Assembly (NCBI GenBank): GCA_946186215.1
Contig: CAMHMM010000086.1
Coordinates: 1-7,964, forward strand
Direction: 5' to 3'
Length of the DNA stretch: 7,964 nt
From: an uncultured Ruminococcus sp.
Lineage (GTDB): Bacteria > Bacillota > Clostridia > Oscillospirales > Ruminococcaceae
A program made the position numbers and the translations under genes. The first letter of the stretch is position 1, and every line of letters begins with the position of its first letter. The notes below the pieces were generated by a model that saw nothing but the letters and a program-made list of their open reading frames with translations, was not told where the DNA came from and did not search any database. Below, in pieces: positions 1 to 6,604 of this stretch.

Positions 1-2
1 TT

Positions 3-287
3 ATCGGGATAATCGACGATTCTCCCGCCACCAAATTCACCGACCTGTTTATATATCACAATGATTTCGGCGCGACCAGAAGCTTTTCCTACGGCGACGG
101 GTACTATATGTACCTGTGCGACAACGGGATGATAAGGACAGACAGCTGGTACGGCTCGGAGACCAAGATCGAATACATGAAGTATGATCCCGAGAATAAT
201 TCATTCCCGATACAGGAGGTCACCGAGGAGCCCGAGCCGATGAAATTCGAGCTTCGCCCCTTTGAGGATGTAAAGCTGGAAAAATAA
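3..287 (+). CDS. C-terminal part of an unrecognised protein (5' end outside the window)
   Basis: An open frame runs from the left edge without a stop to TAA at 285-287, giving the last 94 residues of a gene that begins upstream. The fragment is rich in aromatic and acidic residues (motifs such as YGDGYYMYLCDNG and DSWYGSETKIEYMKYDPENN) and ends in an acidic, proline-containing tail (VTEEPEPMKFELRPFEDVKLEK split over the last 25 residues). The alternating polar/aromatic pattern suggests a beta-rich, probably extracytoplasmic or soluble domain, but I do not recognise a family and no catalytic motif is visible. It reads in the same direction as the next gene, 71 bases downstream, with a hairpin between them, so it may be the preceding operon member or a separate unit. 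That it is coding is supported by codon usage resembling the neighbours; its function is unknown. Confidence 0.7.
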   Translation: MGIIDDSPATKFTDLFIYHNDFGATRSFSYGDGYYMYLCDNGMIRTDSWYGSETKIEYMKYDPENNSFPIQEVTEEPEPMKFELRPFEDVKLEK

Positions 288-305
288 GCCGGAGCACAAA
301 CCGGC

Positions 306-334
306 GGATCCTCCAGTCTGATACGGGAGGATCC
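306..334 (+). other. Intergenic hairpin (9-bp perfect stem)
   Basis: GGATCCTCC at 306-314 is perfectly complementary to GGAGGATCC at 326-334, with an 11-base loop. It sits between the stop of the upstream partial gene and the ribosome binding site at 345-349. No run of T follows (the next bases are TGATAATTAC), so it is not a standard intrinsic terminator. It could be a processing or stability hairpin in a shared transcript, or a weak attenuator. Confidence 0.5.
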
Positions 335-358
335 TGATAATTACAGGAGAGATATACA

Positions 359-811
359 ATGTCAGAGCTTTTTATTGGTTTTATTTTTATCGTGGGAATG
401 ATGGTCGCCTTATCACTTATCCAGTTTCATCAGGCACGCAAGCTCAAGGCAATGAAAGCCAGATGCACGGTAAGTGTGCCCGCAGAATGCACATATGTGG
501 ATGTGCGCAGGCAAAACAGACACTGGTCGTGCAATGCAAGATATTCCTTTGAATATATGGGGCAGCGCTGCAGAGGCAGCAATAATGTATGGGGCACAAA
601 GCGCTTTGGTACCATAAAGCCCGGCGAAAAAACAGAGCTGCTCATAAACCCCGACTGCCTGCCCGATGATGTTTTCGATCCCATTGCAGAGGATGCGCTG
701 CACCATGCCAGCGTCGGTGCGGTGCTTTGTCTTGTTGGCATAATCCCGCTGGTGATGCCGATCATATTTATTTACGCAGCACCCTACATCATGCCCCTTC
801 TGTCACACTGA
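359..811 (+). CDS. Small two-helix membrane protein, DUF3592-like
   Basis: This 150-residue protein has a hydrophobic helix at about residues 3-22, a basic stretch (ARKLKAMKAR) at about 26-35, a polar beta-type middle region (about 36-110), and a second helix at about 118-142. The middle region contains the pattern Y-F-x-Y-x-G-x-x-x-x-G (residues 62-73) followed by KPGEKTELLINPDCLPDD at about 88-104. That resembles the 'G..y....npxxp' layout of the DUF3592 family of small membrane proteins, whose function is not known. The start is set by AGGAG at 345-349, nine bases before the ATG. It lies 33 bases ahead of the first hydrolase gene with no terminator between, so it is probably cotranscribed with the three hydrolases. 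The family assignment is from the overall pattern and is moderate; that it is a membrane protein is clear. Confidence 0.75.
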   Translation: MSELFIGFIFIVGMMVALSLIQFHQARKLKAMKARCTVSVPAECTYVDVRRQNRHWSCNARYSFEYMGQRCRGSNNVWGTKRFGTIKPGEKTELLINPDCLPDDVFDPIAEDALHHASVGAVLCLVGIIPLVMPIIFIYAAPYIMPLLSH

Positions 812-844
812 GCAGACGGCACGGAAAGCACAATGGTGAGCAAA

Positions 845-1789
845 ATGATAAAATTACTTAAAGCACTCGGAAAATTACTGCTCGGAATACTGGCAGTTAT
901 AATTTTGTTCTTTGCCTCGGTATTTATATATCACAGGGTAATGCTGGAAAAGGAAAAGCCGCTTCTGGAGCAGCCATTAGGACAGCTCGTTGAGGTAGAC
1001 GGTCACAATATGTGTGTTTATACCGAAGGTGAGGGTGAGCACACGCTTTTGTTCCTGTCGGGCAGCGGGACTGCTTCCCCGATACTTGATTTCAAGACGC
1101 TGTACAGTCTCCTCGGTGATGAATATAAGATAGTCGTAATCGAGAAATTCGGCTACGGCTTTGCCGATGTGGTGGACGAAGAACGCTCCTTTGATACGAT
1201 ACTCAGACAGGACAGGGAAGCGCTTGAAAAGGCAGGCATCTCAGCTCCGTTCATACTCTGTCCTCACTCCATGTCGGGGCTTGAAGCGATAATGTGGGCG
1301 CAGAACTATCCCGATGAGGTGGATGGTATTATCGGGCTTGATATGGTAGTGCCGAGAAATTACGATGACTTTAATTTTGACGGCGTAATGCAGTATGAAA
1401 AGCTTGCCGCTGCGGCAAGAGAAATGGGGCTGATACGCTTTTATTACACTGACACCTCACTTCCCGCAGGTCTGACACAGGAAGAAAAGGATATCTATAA
1501 AGCAATAGCCGCCAAAAAGGCAGTAAATATCGACATAATCTATGAGGGTATGGAAATACCCGCTGCCTGCAGTGAGATAGACAGCAAACCCGTACCCGAT
1601 GTTCCGACTTTGCTGTTTGTTTCGGACGGCACAGAAACACAGGCTGAAAGCTGGATAAAAAGGCAGCATGACTATGCCGAATCTCTCACGGGGGCCGAGG
1701 TGATCGAGCTTGACTGCGGCCATTATGTACACAATCACAAGCCGGAGCAGATCGCAGAAAATATACGGAAATTTACCGATATGCTGTAA
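845..1789 (+). CDS. Membrane-anchored alpha/beta hydrolase, first of three tandem paralogues
   Basis: This is a 314-residue serine hydrolase of the alpha/beta fold with an N-terminal signal anchor (about residues 9-28, preceded by Lys3, Lys6 and Lys10), so the catalytic domain should face outward. Visible motifs are SGSG at 72-75 (oxyanion side, replacing the usual HGxxG), KFGYG at 101-105 (like the usual DxxGxGxS strand), the nucleophile elbow PHSMSG with Ser142, GLDM with Asp166 at the end of the next strand, VSDG with Asp261, and the His loop DCGHYVH with His293. The substrate cannot be told; esters, lipids or peptides are all possible. Start choice: an ATG at 833 is also in frame (four extra residues, GGAAAG at 823-828). 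The ATG at 845 makes the protein align from residue 1 with its two neighbours and puts Ser142 at the same number in all three. The next gene follows after 12 bases. Confidence 0.88.
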   Translation: MIKLLKALGKLLLGILAVIILFFASVFIYHRVMLEKEKPLLEQPLGQLVEVDGHNMCVYTEGEGEHTLLFLSGSGTASPILDFKTLYSLLGDEYKIVVIEKFGYGFADVVDEERSFDTILRQDREALEKAGISAPFILCPHSMSGLEAIMWAQNYPDEVDGIIGLDMVVPRNYDDFNFDGVMQYEKLAAAAREMGLIRFYYTDTSLPAGLTQEEKDIYKAIAAKKAVNIDIIYEGMEIPAACSEIDSKPVPDVPTLLFVSDGTETQAESWIKRQHDYAESLTGAEVIELDCGHYVHNHKPEQIAENIRKFTDML

Positions 1790-1801
1790 GGGATACCGGT
1801 T

Positions 1802-2779
1802 ATGAAAAAAGCACTTAAAATAACGGGAAAAATCCTTCTTGCGGTACTGATACTGTTTGTTTTATTCCTGACCGTTATAAAGATATGGGATGAGATCGCC
1901 AGAAGCAATGAAAAAGAGCTGCTCAAAGATCATCCCGGGCAGTCGGTCGAGGTGGATGGCCGTTTCATGAACATATACACCGAAGGCAGCGGCGGGCATA
2001 CGATAGTGCTGATGTCGGGCTGGAAGGTACCTTCACCTATATATGATCTCAAACCGCTGTATACGAAGCTGAGCGATGAAAACAGGATAGCTGTTATTGA
2101 AAAATTCGGCTACGGTTTCAGCGATGAAACTGACACCGACCGCAGTCTTGACACCATACTCCGACAGGACAGGGAGGCTCTTGAAAAAGCTGGCATCGAA
2201 GCGCCCTATGTGCTGTGCGCTCACTCCATGTCGGGGCTTGAAGCTGCCCTGTGGGCGCAGAAATATCCCGATGAAGTCGAGGCCATAATCGGGCTGGATA
2301 TGTCGATGGCGGGTGCCTTTGATCCTGCGGAGGCTGCAAAGGAGTTTCCCGCTAAAATAAGGATGGACAAGATCGGGGCGTTCCTCGGTATCAACCGTCT
2401 TCTTATGAATATCAGCGGATTTGAAGGGCTTTCCGATGAAGAGATCAGGCTGTATAAGGCCGTGGGCTGCAGTAATATCGGCAATGAAACTGCATCCCGC
2501 GAATCGGAATACATACCCGAAGGGATAAAAGAGATAGAAGCCGCTCCGCTGCCGTCCGTTCCGACAATACAGTATGTGTCGGGAGTGAACCGCGATAACG
2601 GGATGTGGGTGAATGCTCATAAAGAATTCGTTGAAGCATCGGTAAACGGCAGATTCGTTCAGCTCGACTGCGGTCATTATGTACATCATTATGAACCGGA
2701 GAGAATAGCTGCGGATATAAAGGAGCTTATCGCGGAGCTTGACGGACAAAGCGGGGAAACAAATGAAGAAGGTACTTAA
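1802..2779 (+). CDS. Membrane-anchored alpha/beta hydrolase, second of three tandem paralogues
   Basis: A 325-residue paralogue of the preceding gene. It has a signal anchor at about residues 9-28, MSGWK at 71-75 (the second glycine of the SGxG motif is replaced by Lys), KFGYG at 101-105, nucleophile elbow AHSMSG with Ser142, GLDM with Asp166, and His loop DCGHYVHHYEPE with His292. The column holding Asp261 in the first paralogue is Gly here (VSGVN), though Asp265 is close by. Residues 114-166 are nearly the same as in the first gene, and a 25-base stretch around the nucleophile codon (2220-2244 versus 1263-1287) is identical in DNA. The cap region (about 168-240) is quite different from both neighbours. 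Its C-terminus carries an extra hydrophilic tail (about 312-325). AAGGGA at 1788-1793, overlapping the previous stop codon, precedes the ATG by 8 bases. Its last 17 bases overlap the start of the third hydrolase, so translation is probably coupled. Confidence 0.9.
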   Translation: MKKALKITGKILLAVLILFVLFLTVIKIWDEIARSNEKELLKDHPGQSVEVDGRFMNIYTEGSGGHTIVLMSGWKVPSPIYDLKPLYTKLSDENRIAVIEKFGYGFSDETDTDRSLDTILRQDREALEKAGIEAPYVLCAHSMSGLEAALWAQKYPDEVEAIIGLDMSMAGAFDPAEAAKEFPAKIRMDKIGAFLGINRLLMNISGFEGLSDEEIRLYKAVGCSNIGNETASRESEYIPEGIKEIEAAPLPSVPTIQYVSGVNRDNGMWVNAHKEFVEASVNGRFVQLDCGHYVHHYEPERIAADIKELIAELDGQSGETNEEGT

Positions 2780-3719
2780 AGTATTCGGCAAAATATTGCT
2801 CGGAATACTGATAATTATAGTTGTGTCGCTGGCGGCGCTGTTTATCTATCACAGGGTAATGCTCTCAAAGGAGGATAAACTGCTTGCAGGCTATCCCGGG
2901 CAGCGCGTTGATGTAAACGGCCACGGCATGAACATATTTTCCGAAGGCGAAGGCGGGCACACGCTGGTATTTCTTTCGGGTGCGGGGAATACCTGCCCTG
3001 TAATGTCCTTCAATGAGCTTTACAGCAGGCTGGACGACAATTACAGAACGGTGGTCATCGAAAAATTCGGTTACGGTATGAGCGACATAGTTGATACCGA
3101 AAGGGATTACAAGGTCATGGTCGATGAATGCAGAGAGGCACTTTCAAAGGCGGGCATACAAGCGCCGTATATCCTCTGCCCTCATTCCAAATCGGGACTT
3201 GATGCGCTTATCTGGGCGCAGAGCTATCCGGATGAGATAGCGGCGATAGTCGGTCTGGATATGGCATTTCCGGAAAGCTACGCGGGCATAGACTTTGAAA
3301 ACCGACAGGACAGCACCTCTGTTATGGATATTGCAAAGAATACGGGCATAATAAGACTGTTCCTCACAGACAGCTCTCTGCCCGACAGATATACAACGAA
3401 TGAAAAGGCGCTGATAAGAGCCCTGACCGTAAGGAAATACAACAACCGTGTCTTTATCAGCGAGATTCAGACCATTCCCGCAGCGGCTGAAATGATAGAG
3501 GAGAGCGCCAAGCCGCAATGCCCCATGCTTCTGCTGCTCTCCGCAGGTGAGGGCACAGGGATGGATACAGACACCTGGCAGGGCTTTGCCCGCGACTATA
3601 CCGCAGACATGGAAAATATATCCCTCATCCGTTTTGACTGCACACATGACGGGATAGTTTATGATGATCCCGATGAAGTTGTGAAAGATATAGACGAGTT
3701 TATCCGCAGTATAGAATAA
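2763..3719 (+). CDS. Membrane-anchored alpha/beta hydrolase, third of three tandem paralogues
   Basis: A 318-residue paralogue with a signal anchor at about residues 9-28, LSGAG at 71-75, KFGYG at 101-105, nucleophile elbow PHSKSG with Ser142, GLDM with Asp166, and a diverged His loop FDCTHDGIVYDDP with His295. The CGHYVH of the other two has become CTHDGI, and the Asp261 column is Ala, with Glu263 nearby. The N-terminal region and the cap (TDSSLP at about 202-207, IPAAAEMI at about 238-245) are closest to the first paralogue. The central 114-134 region is the least conserved of the three. The start is ATG 2763, with GGGGAA at 2753-2758 just ahead. A TTG at 2739 would add eight residues that have no match in the paralogues. 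The gene overlaps the preceding one by 17 bases and is followed by a strong terminator, so it closes the operon. Retention of Ser, His and Asp166 argues for an active enzyme. Confidence 0.9.
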   Translation: MKKVLKVFGKILLGILIIIVVSLAALFIYHRVMLSKEDKLLAGYPGQRVDVNGHGMNIFSEGEGGHTLVFLSGAGNTCPVMSFNELYSRLDDNYRTVVIEKFGYGMSDIVDTERDYKVMVDECREALSKAGIQAPYILCPHSKSGLDALIWAQSYPDEIAAIVGLDMAFPESYAGIDFENRQDSTSVMDIAKNTGIIRLFLTDSSLPDRYTTNEKALIRALTVRKYNNRVFISEIQTIPAAAEMIEESAKPQCPMLLLLSAGEGTGMDTDTWQGFARDYTADMENISLIRFDCTHDGIVYDDPDEVVKDIDEFIRSIE

Positions 3720-3738
3720 CGATCATTTATTTACAGCC

Positions 3739-3780
3739 AAAGCGGCCGCAGTGAGAGTTTTCCCTCACTGCGGCCGTTTT
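3739..3780 (+). terminator. Intrinsic terminator after the hydrolase operon, possibly bidirectional
   Basis: A perfect 13-bp GC-rich stem (3743-3755 with 3764-3776) encloses an 8-base loop and is followed by TTTT at 3777-3780. The AAAG just before the stem pairs with the TTTT, extending the hairpin. It lies in the 64-base gap between two convergent genes. On the minus strand the stem is followed only by CTTTGG, so it would be weaker for the leftward flavodoxin operon, though it is the only terminator visible for that operon. Confidence 0.93.
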
Positions 3781-3783
3781 GCA

Positions 3784-4308
3784 TTAAGTCTGCGAACCGC
3801 GGACATATGCGATAAGCTCTGCGATATTTTTCCTGTCGGTAAAGTCCACAGGCGTATCATAGGCATCAAGCATTCCCTGTTCGTCCTCTGTACGCTCTTT
3901 TGTTTTCTGGAGTTTGACTTTAAGCATTTTCATCAGCACCTTGTCACTGGCAGTCAGCCTGTCAAAATCAAAGCCTCCACGCAGATAGAAATACCCGATA
4001 GTTTTCTGTTGTTCGGCTGTCAGCACCCTGTCCCAGAAAACTTTCATTTCATGCTCTCTGCCGGGATTTGAGCCTACCGCAAACAAAGCTATCTTCTTAC
4101 CAGACAGCTTATCAAGGTTTTTTGTGATGAGCTTGCCGCCGTTAAACCCGCCTGCGTACATTCCGCCGCCGTAGATGATCGTATCATATCCCGAAATATC
4201 GGAAAGCTCAGGATTTTCCTTAATATCACAGCCAAGCTCCTCTGCTATCCACTGTGCATATTTTTTTGTGTAGCCCGATTTTGATCTGTAAGCAACTATT
4301 GTTTTCAT
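3784..4308 (-). CDS. Flavodoxin-like FMN-binding protein
   Basis: A 174-residue protein of the flavodoxin domain type. The first strand and phosphate loop are KTIVAYRSKSGYTKKYA (residues 2-18), matching the usual T-x-T-G-x-T FMN phosphate loop with RSKSGYT. A second flavin loop candidate is GGGMYAGG at 47-54, and a third is VGSNPG at 78-83. The later YFYLRGGFDFDRL segment (106-118) followed by a Met/Lys-rich helix resembles the flavodoxin subgroup that includes the HemG-type protoporphyrinogen oxidases. The actual electron partner is unknown, and I do not claim HemG function. It is cytoplasmic, with no signal peptide. AAGGAG at 4320-4315 overlaps the stop of the upstream gene and is six bases from the ATG, so expression is tied to the MarR and membrane-protein genes. 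A redox or flavin-dependent reduction role, perhaps stress or xenobiotic induced, is inference from this setting. Confidence 0.87.
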   Translation of the reverse strand: MKTIVAYRSKSGYTKKYAQWIAEELGCDIKENPELSDISGYDTIIYGGGMYAGGFNGGKLITKNLDKLSGKKIALFAVGSNPGREHEMKVFWDRVLTAEQQKTIGYFYLRGGFDFDRLTASDKVLMKMLKVKLQKTKERTEDEQGMLDAYDTPVDFTDRKNIAELIAYVRGSQT

Positions 4309-4318
4309 GGTATTCTCC

Positions 4319-5182
4319 TTATCCTATGGTCATGTAAAGCTTTTTTGCGAGTACTGCCCCGTATATCCCAAGTGCCGTGAATATCGCAGATTTTGTTATG
4401 ATAGCGGGCAGCGGAAGATCAACGCCCGAAATAAGCTGCACGGCTGTCTGGAATATCATCATCACGCCCACTATCACGATACCCGCCGAAAGAACTGACA
4501 GCAGCACTGTTCCGAATGAACTGCGTTTTTTCAGCAGATACAGGCATATGAATGCCGTCGGACTGATCATACCCATATCAAGGACATATGTTATTTCCGT
4601 TGTGTAGACCTCTATCAGCTGCAGCCGTCCGCTTGTAAATGACGAAATGATGTCGGGAAACCACGCTATAAAGGTCGATACCCCCGAAAGCAAAAGAAAT
4701 ATCGTACAGGCTTTTCCCGCAAGGATATCGGGTACGCCGAAATGCTCCTTTGATACACCGTATATCCCCGTGATAAACCCGTAGAATGTGCATACAAACA
4801 GTGCAAGATACACAAGGAACAGTGCGTTATAAACAACGCCGAAGCACAGGCTCGCCGCATAGTACAGCAGCCATGCAAGCGCAGATACAAGCAAAAGGCG
4901 GCTTTTTTTGCTTTGCTTTTTCAGATCGTATATTATTGAAAATACCGTCAGCGGAACACCGACAAACAGCATACACATATCACTGCCGATCTGTATGGTC
5001 GCCTTGAAAAAGCTGTCACGGGCATATATCCCGCTGCCCCACATTTTTATCGTTTCCCCGTACTGATTTAATGTATAAAATGTCTTTGAGCAGTCCCATG
5101 AAAACACTCCGGACAATGCTGCGATGAACAGAAGTACGGCGGCAGCAGCGGATAATATATGTATCCCCCTGATATTACGCAT
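4319..5182 (-). CDS. Eight-helix membrane protein of unknown function
   Basis: A 287-residue integral membrane protein with about eight hydrophobic helices, at roughly residues 9-27, 69-86, 96-114, 116-140, 157-175, 203-217, 223-247 and 260-282. Between helices 1 and 2 is an approximately 40-residue loop with a Cys (31) and aromatic residues (TFYTLNQYGETIKMWG). Basic patches (KKQSKKSR at 88-95, KKR at 218-220) mark likely cytoplasmic loops. I recognise no transporter signature, haem-ligand pattern or catalytic motif and cannot assign a family. The start is supported by GGAGG at 5193-5189, six bases upstream, and the gene overlaps the end of the MarR gene by 8 bases, a typical coupling arrangement. 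The flavodoxin gene follows after 10 bases. By position it could be an efflux or sensing partner of the regulator, or a membrane redox partner of the flavodoxin; neither is shown by the sequence. Confidence 0.85.
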   Translation of the reverse strand: MRNIRGIHILSAAAAVLLFIAALSGVFSWDCSKTFYTLNQYGETIKMWGSGIYARDSFFKATIQIGSDMCMLFVGVPLTVFSIIYDLKKQSKKSRLLLVSALAWLLYYAASLCFGVVYNALFLVYLALFVCTFYGFITGIYGVSKEHFGVPDILAGKACTIFLLLSGVSTFIAWFPDIISSFTSGRLQLIEVYTTEITYVLDMGMISPTAFICLYLLKKRSSFGTVLLSVLSAGIVIVGVMMIFQTAVQLISGVDLPLPAIITKSAIFTALGIYGAVLAKKLYMTIG

Positions 5183-5633
5183 CGTTTTCCTCCCTGAGTT
5201 CGCTCAGCCTGTCACACAGCTTTGCAAGAGCTCTGCAATAAACAGCCGTTTCCTCATCATCAAGGCAGTCAAACAGCTTGTATACGAACTGCTCGTTCTG
5301 CCCTGCTTTTTTGGTGCGGATATGGTTTGCCGCTTCGGTCTTTACAAGGCGTATGGCGCGTTTATCCTTCTTGTCGGGCACGACCTTGAGAAAACCCTTG
5401 TCCACAAGGCGGTCAACTATCTGGCGCATACTCTGATGCGTCACACCCGACAATTCGGATATCTGCTTTAATGTGGGCGGCTCGGGGAATGCGTCTATCA
5501 TGGTTATCGCCAGCCACTGCTTTGCGGTGATATCCTCCAGCCCGCTGTCCATAATGGCCTGCAGGCGGTTGGCGCATATGAAAATATTGACATAGGCTAT
5601 GAAGCGCGGATCCATATGTTCAAAGTCGTACAT
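5175..5633 (-). CDS. MarR-family transcriptional regulator
   Basis: A 152-residue protein with the MarR layout: N-terminal dimerisation helices (about 8-48), a winged helix-turn-helix (about 54-80, LKQISELSG then VTHQSMRQIVDRLVDKG), the wing with the family's D-x-x-D-x-R pattern (PDKKDKRAIRL at 86-96), and C-terminal helices (about 100-148) completing the dimer interface. MarR proteins usually repress their own operon and release DNA on binding a small ligand or on oxidation. Cys20, Cys123, Cys133 and Cys140 are present but not in a recognised redox motif. AAGGAG at 5645-5640 lies six bases before the ATG. It is the first gene of a coupled three-gene operon, and a large palindrome covers its promoter, which makes autoregulation likely. 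The ligand is unknown. Confidence 0.92.
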   Translation of the reverse strand: MYDFEHMDPRFIAYVNIFICANRLQAIMDSGLEDITAKQWLAITMIDAFPEPPTLKQISELSGVTHQSMRQIVDRLVDKGFLKVVPDKKDKRAIRLVKTEAANHIRTKKAGQNEQFVYKLFDCLDDEETAVYCRALAKLCDRLSELREENDA

Positions 5634-5644
5634 GATGCTCTCCT

Positions 5645-5686
5645 TATATGCAGTATATTACCTATATAGGCAGTATACTACATATA
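5645..5686. promoter_or_regulatory. 42-bp near-palindrome, candidate MarR operator
   Basis: The sequence is symmetric about the 5665/5666 boundary: 18 of 21 base pairs match, with a perfect 10-base core CCTATATAGG (5661-5670) and mirrored TATGC.GTATA arms. The mismatches are at 5651/5680, 5658/5673 and 5660/5671. It also contains a direct repeat of GCAGTATA (5650-5657 and 5670-5677, 20 bases apart, two helical turns). It covers the -10 and the predicted start site and ends at the ribosome binding site. MarR dimers usually bind palindromes of about 16-20 bp; this length could hold two dimers. The symmetry is seen directly; the binding role is inferred. Confidence 0.75.
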
Positions 5687-5700
5687 TCCGGACTTGTCAA
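5672..5700 (-). promoter_or_regulatory. Sigma-A type promoter of the MarR operon
   Basis: On the minus strand TTGACA (5700-5695) and TATACT (5677-5672) are separated by exactly 17 bases, one mismatch away from consensus. Transcription would start near 5665, giving a leader of about 30 bases before the ATG at 5633. Confidence 0.85.
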
Positions 5701-5729
5701 TACATAGCACGATAATCAGCATTATAAAC

Positions 5730-5757
5730 AAAAAGCCCCCCGGGATGGGGGACTTTT
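5730..5757 (-). terminator. Intrinsic terminator after the lipoprotein gene
   Basis: Read on the minus strand, AAAAGTCCCCC (5757-5747) pairs with GGGGGGCTTTT (5741-5731) around a 5-base loop, followed by a further T at 5730. One pair is G-T wobble on the minus strand and would be a C-A mismatch on the plus strand, so the hairpin is designed for leftward transcripts. It follows the lipoprotein stop at 5771 by about 14 bases. Confidence 0.9.
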
Positions 5758-5770
5758 ATGTTCTGTTCGG

Positions 5771-6586
5771 TCATGGCTCAAAGCACCACTGTATGCTGTC
5801 AAAATCATTGTCGTATACATAGACCTCGGCAATATCGGTCGTTCCTGCTCCGTTAAGATTTTTGGCGTAAAGACTGAGCATACAGTCAGAACTGCCTACA
5901 AGCGTTTCGCCTTTGTAATACAATATCTTGATGGTAGAAAAATATCCAAGAGCATCATCAGTCTGTTCTATCGTAAGATACAAATTTGAACCGTTGACAT
6001 TGTACTTTGTGACCTTGGCGGCGTTTCTTGCTCCGTCCAGATTATAGGTGTCATAGCTTGCCTCGGCAGTGTAGTTGCCGTAAATGCCGTCATCTCCCGA
6101 TATATCATCATAGGGAAAAGTAAAATCAAAAAAGTTGTTCTGTCCGGCAGTCAGCTTTATCGTATCGGTGCTTTTGCCCAGAATATTGCCGTCAGAACCG
6201 TATATTATCATAGTCCCGCTGACAGTCACATCCTTTTTTGCCGTGACCTTCTCTATAAAATGGACATTGCCTATGATTATGCCTGCATAATTATCTGCAT
6301 AGCATTCTTCGGCTGTAAGATCGTAATACTGGTTGCTTTTGAAGCTGTCTATTCTGGCGGGCTCTGTTGGCAGAGCGGTTGTGGCGGCAGTCGTTGTAGT
6401 CGCTGCGGTCGTTACCTTAGGCTTGGGAGCGGTCGTTGTCGCCTGTGTGACCTGCGGCTCTGTCAGGAGTTCCCGTGTCTGTGTGGTCGTTGTGATATCA
6501 GCGGAGGGAGCTGACAGCTTTGGGCCGCAGGATGACAGGATCAGACCGCATATCGCTATAATAATGAATTCTTTACCTTTTTTCAT
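5771..6586 (-). CDS. Thr-rich-linker lipoprotein with two probable FxLYD-like domains
   Basis: A 271-residue secreted lipoprotein. A short signal peptide (about 1-19, MKKGK then a hydrophobic core) ends in the lipobox LSSC, so Cys20 would be lipidated and the protein held on the outer face of the membrane. Residues 30-76 form a Thr/Ala/Pro linker. The rest (about 82-271) is beta-rich and appears to hold two related units. The first runs IIIGNVHFIEKVTAKKDV to YGSDGNILGKSTDTIKLTAGQ (about 103-149); the second runs YNVNGSNLYLTIEQT to YYKGETLVGSSDCMLSL (about 195-239). Each has the 'yd.dG..lg' turn typical of FxLYD-type domains; this assignment is from pattern only. The start is ATG 6586: GAGG at 6595-6592 lies five bases upstream, while an in-frame GTG at 6592 falls inside that site. 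It is downstream of the zinc-ribbon gene by 18 bases and ends at a terminator. No enzyme motif is visible; a binding or adhesion role is possible. Confidence 0.87.
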   Translation of the reverse strand: MKKGKEFIIIAICGLILSSCGPKLSAPSADITTTTQTRELLTEPQVTQATTTAPKPKVTTAATTTTAATTALPTEPARIDSFKSNQYYDLTAEECYADNYAGIIIGNVHFIEKVTAKKDVTVSGTMIIYGSDGNILGKSTDTIKLTAGQNNFFDFTFPYDDISGDDGIYGNYTAEASYDTYNLDGARNAAKVTKYNVNGSNLYLTIEQTDDALGYFSTIKILYYKGETLVGSSDCMLSLYAKNLNGAGTTDIAEVYVYDNDFDSIQWCFEP

Positions 6587-6604
6587 ATGCACCTCATATC
6601 TGGT

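Noticed and set aside
833..844. ATG 833 as start of the first hydrolase
   Set aside because: Not excluded, since GGAAAG lies four bases ahead, but ATG 845 gives exact residue numbering agreement with both paralogues and was preferred.
2739..2762. TTG start adding eight residues to the third hydrolase
   Set aside because: The extra residues have no counterpart in the paralogues, and GGGGAA sits just before ATG 2763, which aligns from residue 1.
2033..2791. A long open frame (252 codons) on the minus strand opposite the second hydrolase
   Set aside because: It lies wholly antisense to a clear paralogous gene, gives a Cys/His/Tyr-rich protein with no family pattern, and lacks a good ribosome binding site; similar antisense frames lie opposite the other hydrolases.
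3751..4071. Plus-strand open frame of 106 codons after the hydrolase terminator
   Set aside because: It starts inside the terminator stem and is antisense to the flavodoxin gene.
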